Position numbers and translations under genes: made by a program. The notes beneath the pieces were generated by a model, which did not search any database, was not told the origin of the DNA, and saw nothing but the letters and a program-made list of their open reading frames with translations. 13,576 nucleotides of DNA from Propionibacteriaceae bacterium (GTDB taxonomy: Bacteria > Actinomycetota > Actinomycetes > Propionibacteriales > Propionibacteriaceae). Numbering within the stretch: the first letter of the stretch is position 1; every line of letters begins with the position of its first letter. Positions 12,727 through 13,576 of this stretch are shown here, piece after piece. Location of the stretch: positions 1 to 13,576 of the forward strand of contig JAICEV010000039.1 in NCBI GenBank assembly GCA_025923975.1, read 5' to 3'.

Positions 12727-13576
12727 TGCGGTGCCAAGCGCCTGGGCTGCCGGATCGGCTTCCACGAGCTCGTCAATGGCACGATCCAGGTCGATGGTTC
12801 GCGACTGGGCGAGCACCCCTTCATACCGGTCGCCCAGGGCGGCCCTCAGCTCGGTGTCGAATTGGCGGTGCTCCTCCGCGTCGGTGCGCCATAGCTGGTA
12901 ACCCGCCTGCCGGTAGCCACGGTCAGCAAGCGCATACAGCTGGCCGGCACGCTCCGCCCGGCCGTCCCGGAGCTCGGCCGTCGCCCAGAGTTCCAGCGCG
13001 TAGCCCATCGCGGCCACATTCGGGATTCGACGGGCGACCAGCAGCGCTTCGACCGCAGAATGGCGGGCGGCCATGATGTCGCCCAGCTTGAGGCAGGCCC
13101 GGGCGAGCTGGGTCGACGCGTATGCCCGTACGAAGGAGTCGCCGATCTGGACCGATAGGTCGTGGGCCTATTGAGCGAGCCGCCGGGCTTCGTCCATCCG
13201 GCTATGGATGTTGGCCAGCAGAGCAGCCGCCACTAGACCAAACCCGACAGCGAGCGGCTCGCCCTCAGCCTCCAGCCGCTGGGACGCTTCGCTTACCGCG
13301 TCCTGCCACTGCCTGTCATCGAACTCGGCGCCCCGTGCGATCGCCTGCAGTAACTGGGCGAACGCCACGGTGCGCCTGTCCTCGCCCTCGGCGGCGAGGC
13401 GCCGGGCCTCGTCCAGGCGGGTGTCGATCGCCTCGAAATCGCCCTGGATGAAGGCCTGGATTGCGCCGATCATCCACGCCATCGCCCGCTCGTACGGCGG
13501 CGCGCTGGGGAGTCCAGCGACCTGCTCCATCCAGCTGCGTCCTTCGCCGTAGCTGCCGCTGATATACCAGTAGCTG
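12715..13576 (-). pseudogene. TPR-rich LuxR/AfsR-type or cyclase-associated ATPase regulator, 3' part, broken by an amber codon
   Basis: One frame runs on the minus strand from the window edge (codons from 13575) to TAG at 12717-12715, interrupted once by TAG at 13170-13168. Upstream of the interruption the product reads SYWYISGSYGEGRSWMEQ, which resembles the 'W-rG-xxEGrrWLe' helix at the start of the TPR region of large STAND-ATPase regulators, then helical repeats ending MDEARRLAQ. After the stop it continues AHDLSVQIGDSFVRAYAS and more TPR-like helices rich in ARAC, AELRDGRAER and YALADRGYRQAG. There is no shift of frame, so a single nonsense change (for example from CAG or GAG) explains it. 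The C-terminus lacks a LuxR helix-turn-helix, pointing to the type that carries its effector domain at the N-terminus, outside the window. A sequencing error or amber readthrough is possible. Confidence 0.72.

Noticed and set aside
1..13576. oriC, tRNA, CRISPR or insertion sequence
   Set aside because: No clusters of TTGTCCACA-like DnaA boxes, cloverleaf sequences, regular spacer arrays or transposase motifs were seen on either strand by eye.

Overview
The window is GC-rich actinobacterial chromosome from the origin-proximal partition neighbourhood. The key evidence is a minus-strand rsmG-parA-parB block in the order usual beside oriC in Actinomycetota, with a parS-like site inside parA. DnaA boxes, dnaA, rpmH, rnpA, yidC and jag are not visible, so oriC itself is not here. 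On the usual layout it would lie beyond the right edge. The order cannot be fixed from this window; Propionibacteriales or a relative is only a guess.

Left part (1-5253). The 3' end of an APC-type amino-acid permease (+) is followed by a 266-bp gap holding a 21-bp direct repeat and a 76-bp inverted-repeat element. Next are a GNAT acetyltransferase and, 3 bp upstream of it, a 39-codon single-span membrane protein (both -). The small gene has a leaderless-type promoter. Divergent from them is a + strand run: a PLP aminotransferase of the MocR/2-aminoadipate fold, a D-Ala-D-Ala ligase homologue, a SURF1-like protein and a DUF3817 membrane protein. The aminotransferase and ligase are separated by an AT-rich patch with four TGATCA palindromes in two evenly repeated pairs.

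Middle (5205-9330, all -). parB overlaps the DUF3817 gene tail to tail by 49 bp. parA overlaps parB by ATGA, and rsmG lies upstream of parA. In place of the expected jag/yidC, a gabT-like aminotransferase gene runs directly into the start of rsmG with an overlap of 20-32 bp. Expression of rsmG, and perhaps parAB, may therefore be tied to an amino-acid catabolic gene.

Right part (9388-13576). A DUF998 membrane protein and a tandem HD-GYP protein ending in a LuxR helix-turn-helix are on the minus strand. In the HD-GYP protein the first phosphohydrolase domain is degenerate and the second has GYH instead of GYP. A CPBP-type membrane protease is divergent from it. The window ends in the 3' part of a TPR-rich regulator (-) broken by one in-frame amber codon.

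No stretch over 300 bp lacks a gene. I saw no tRNA, rRNA, CRISPR array, insertion sequence or classic U-tract terminator. The observations most worth following are the gabT-rsmG junction, the TGATCA double operator, the leaderless small membrane gene in front of the GNAT, and the tandem HD-GYP/LuxR protein.
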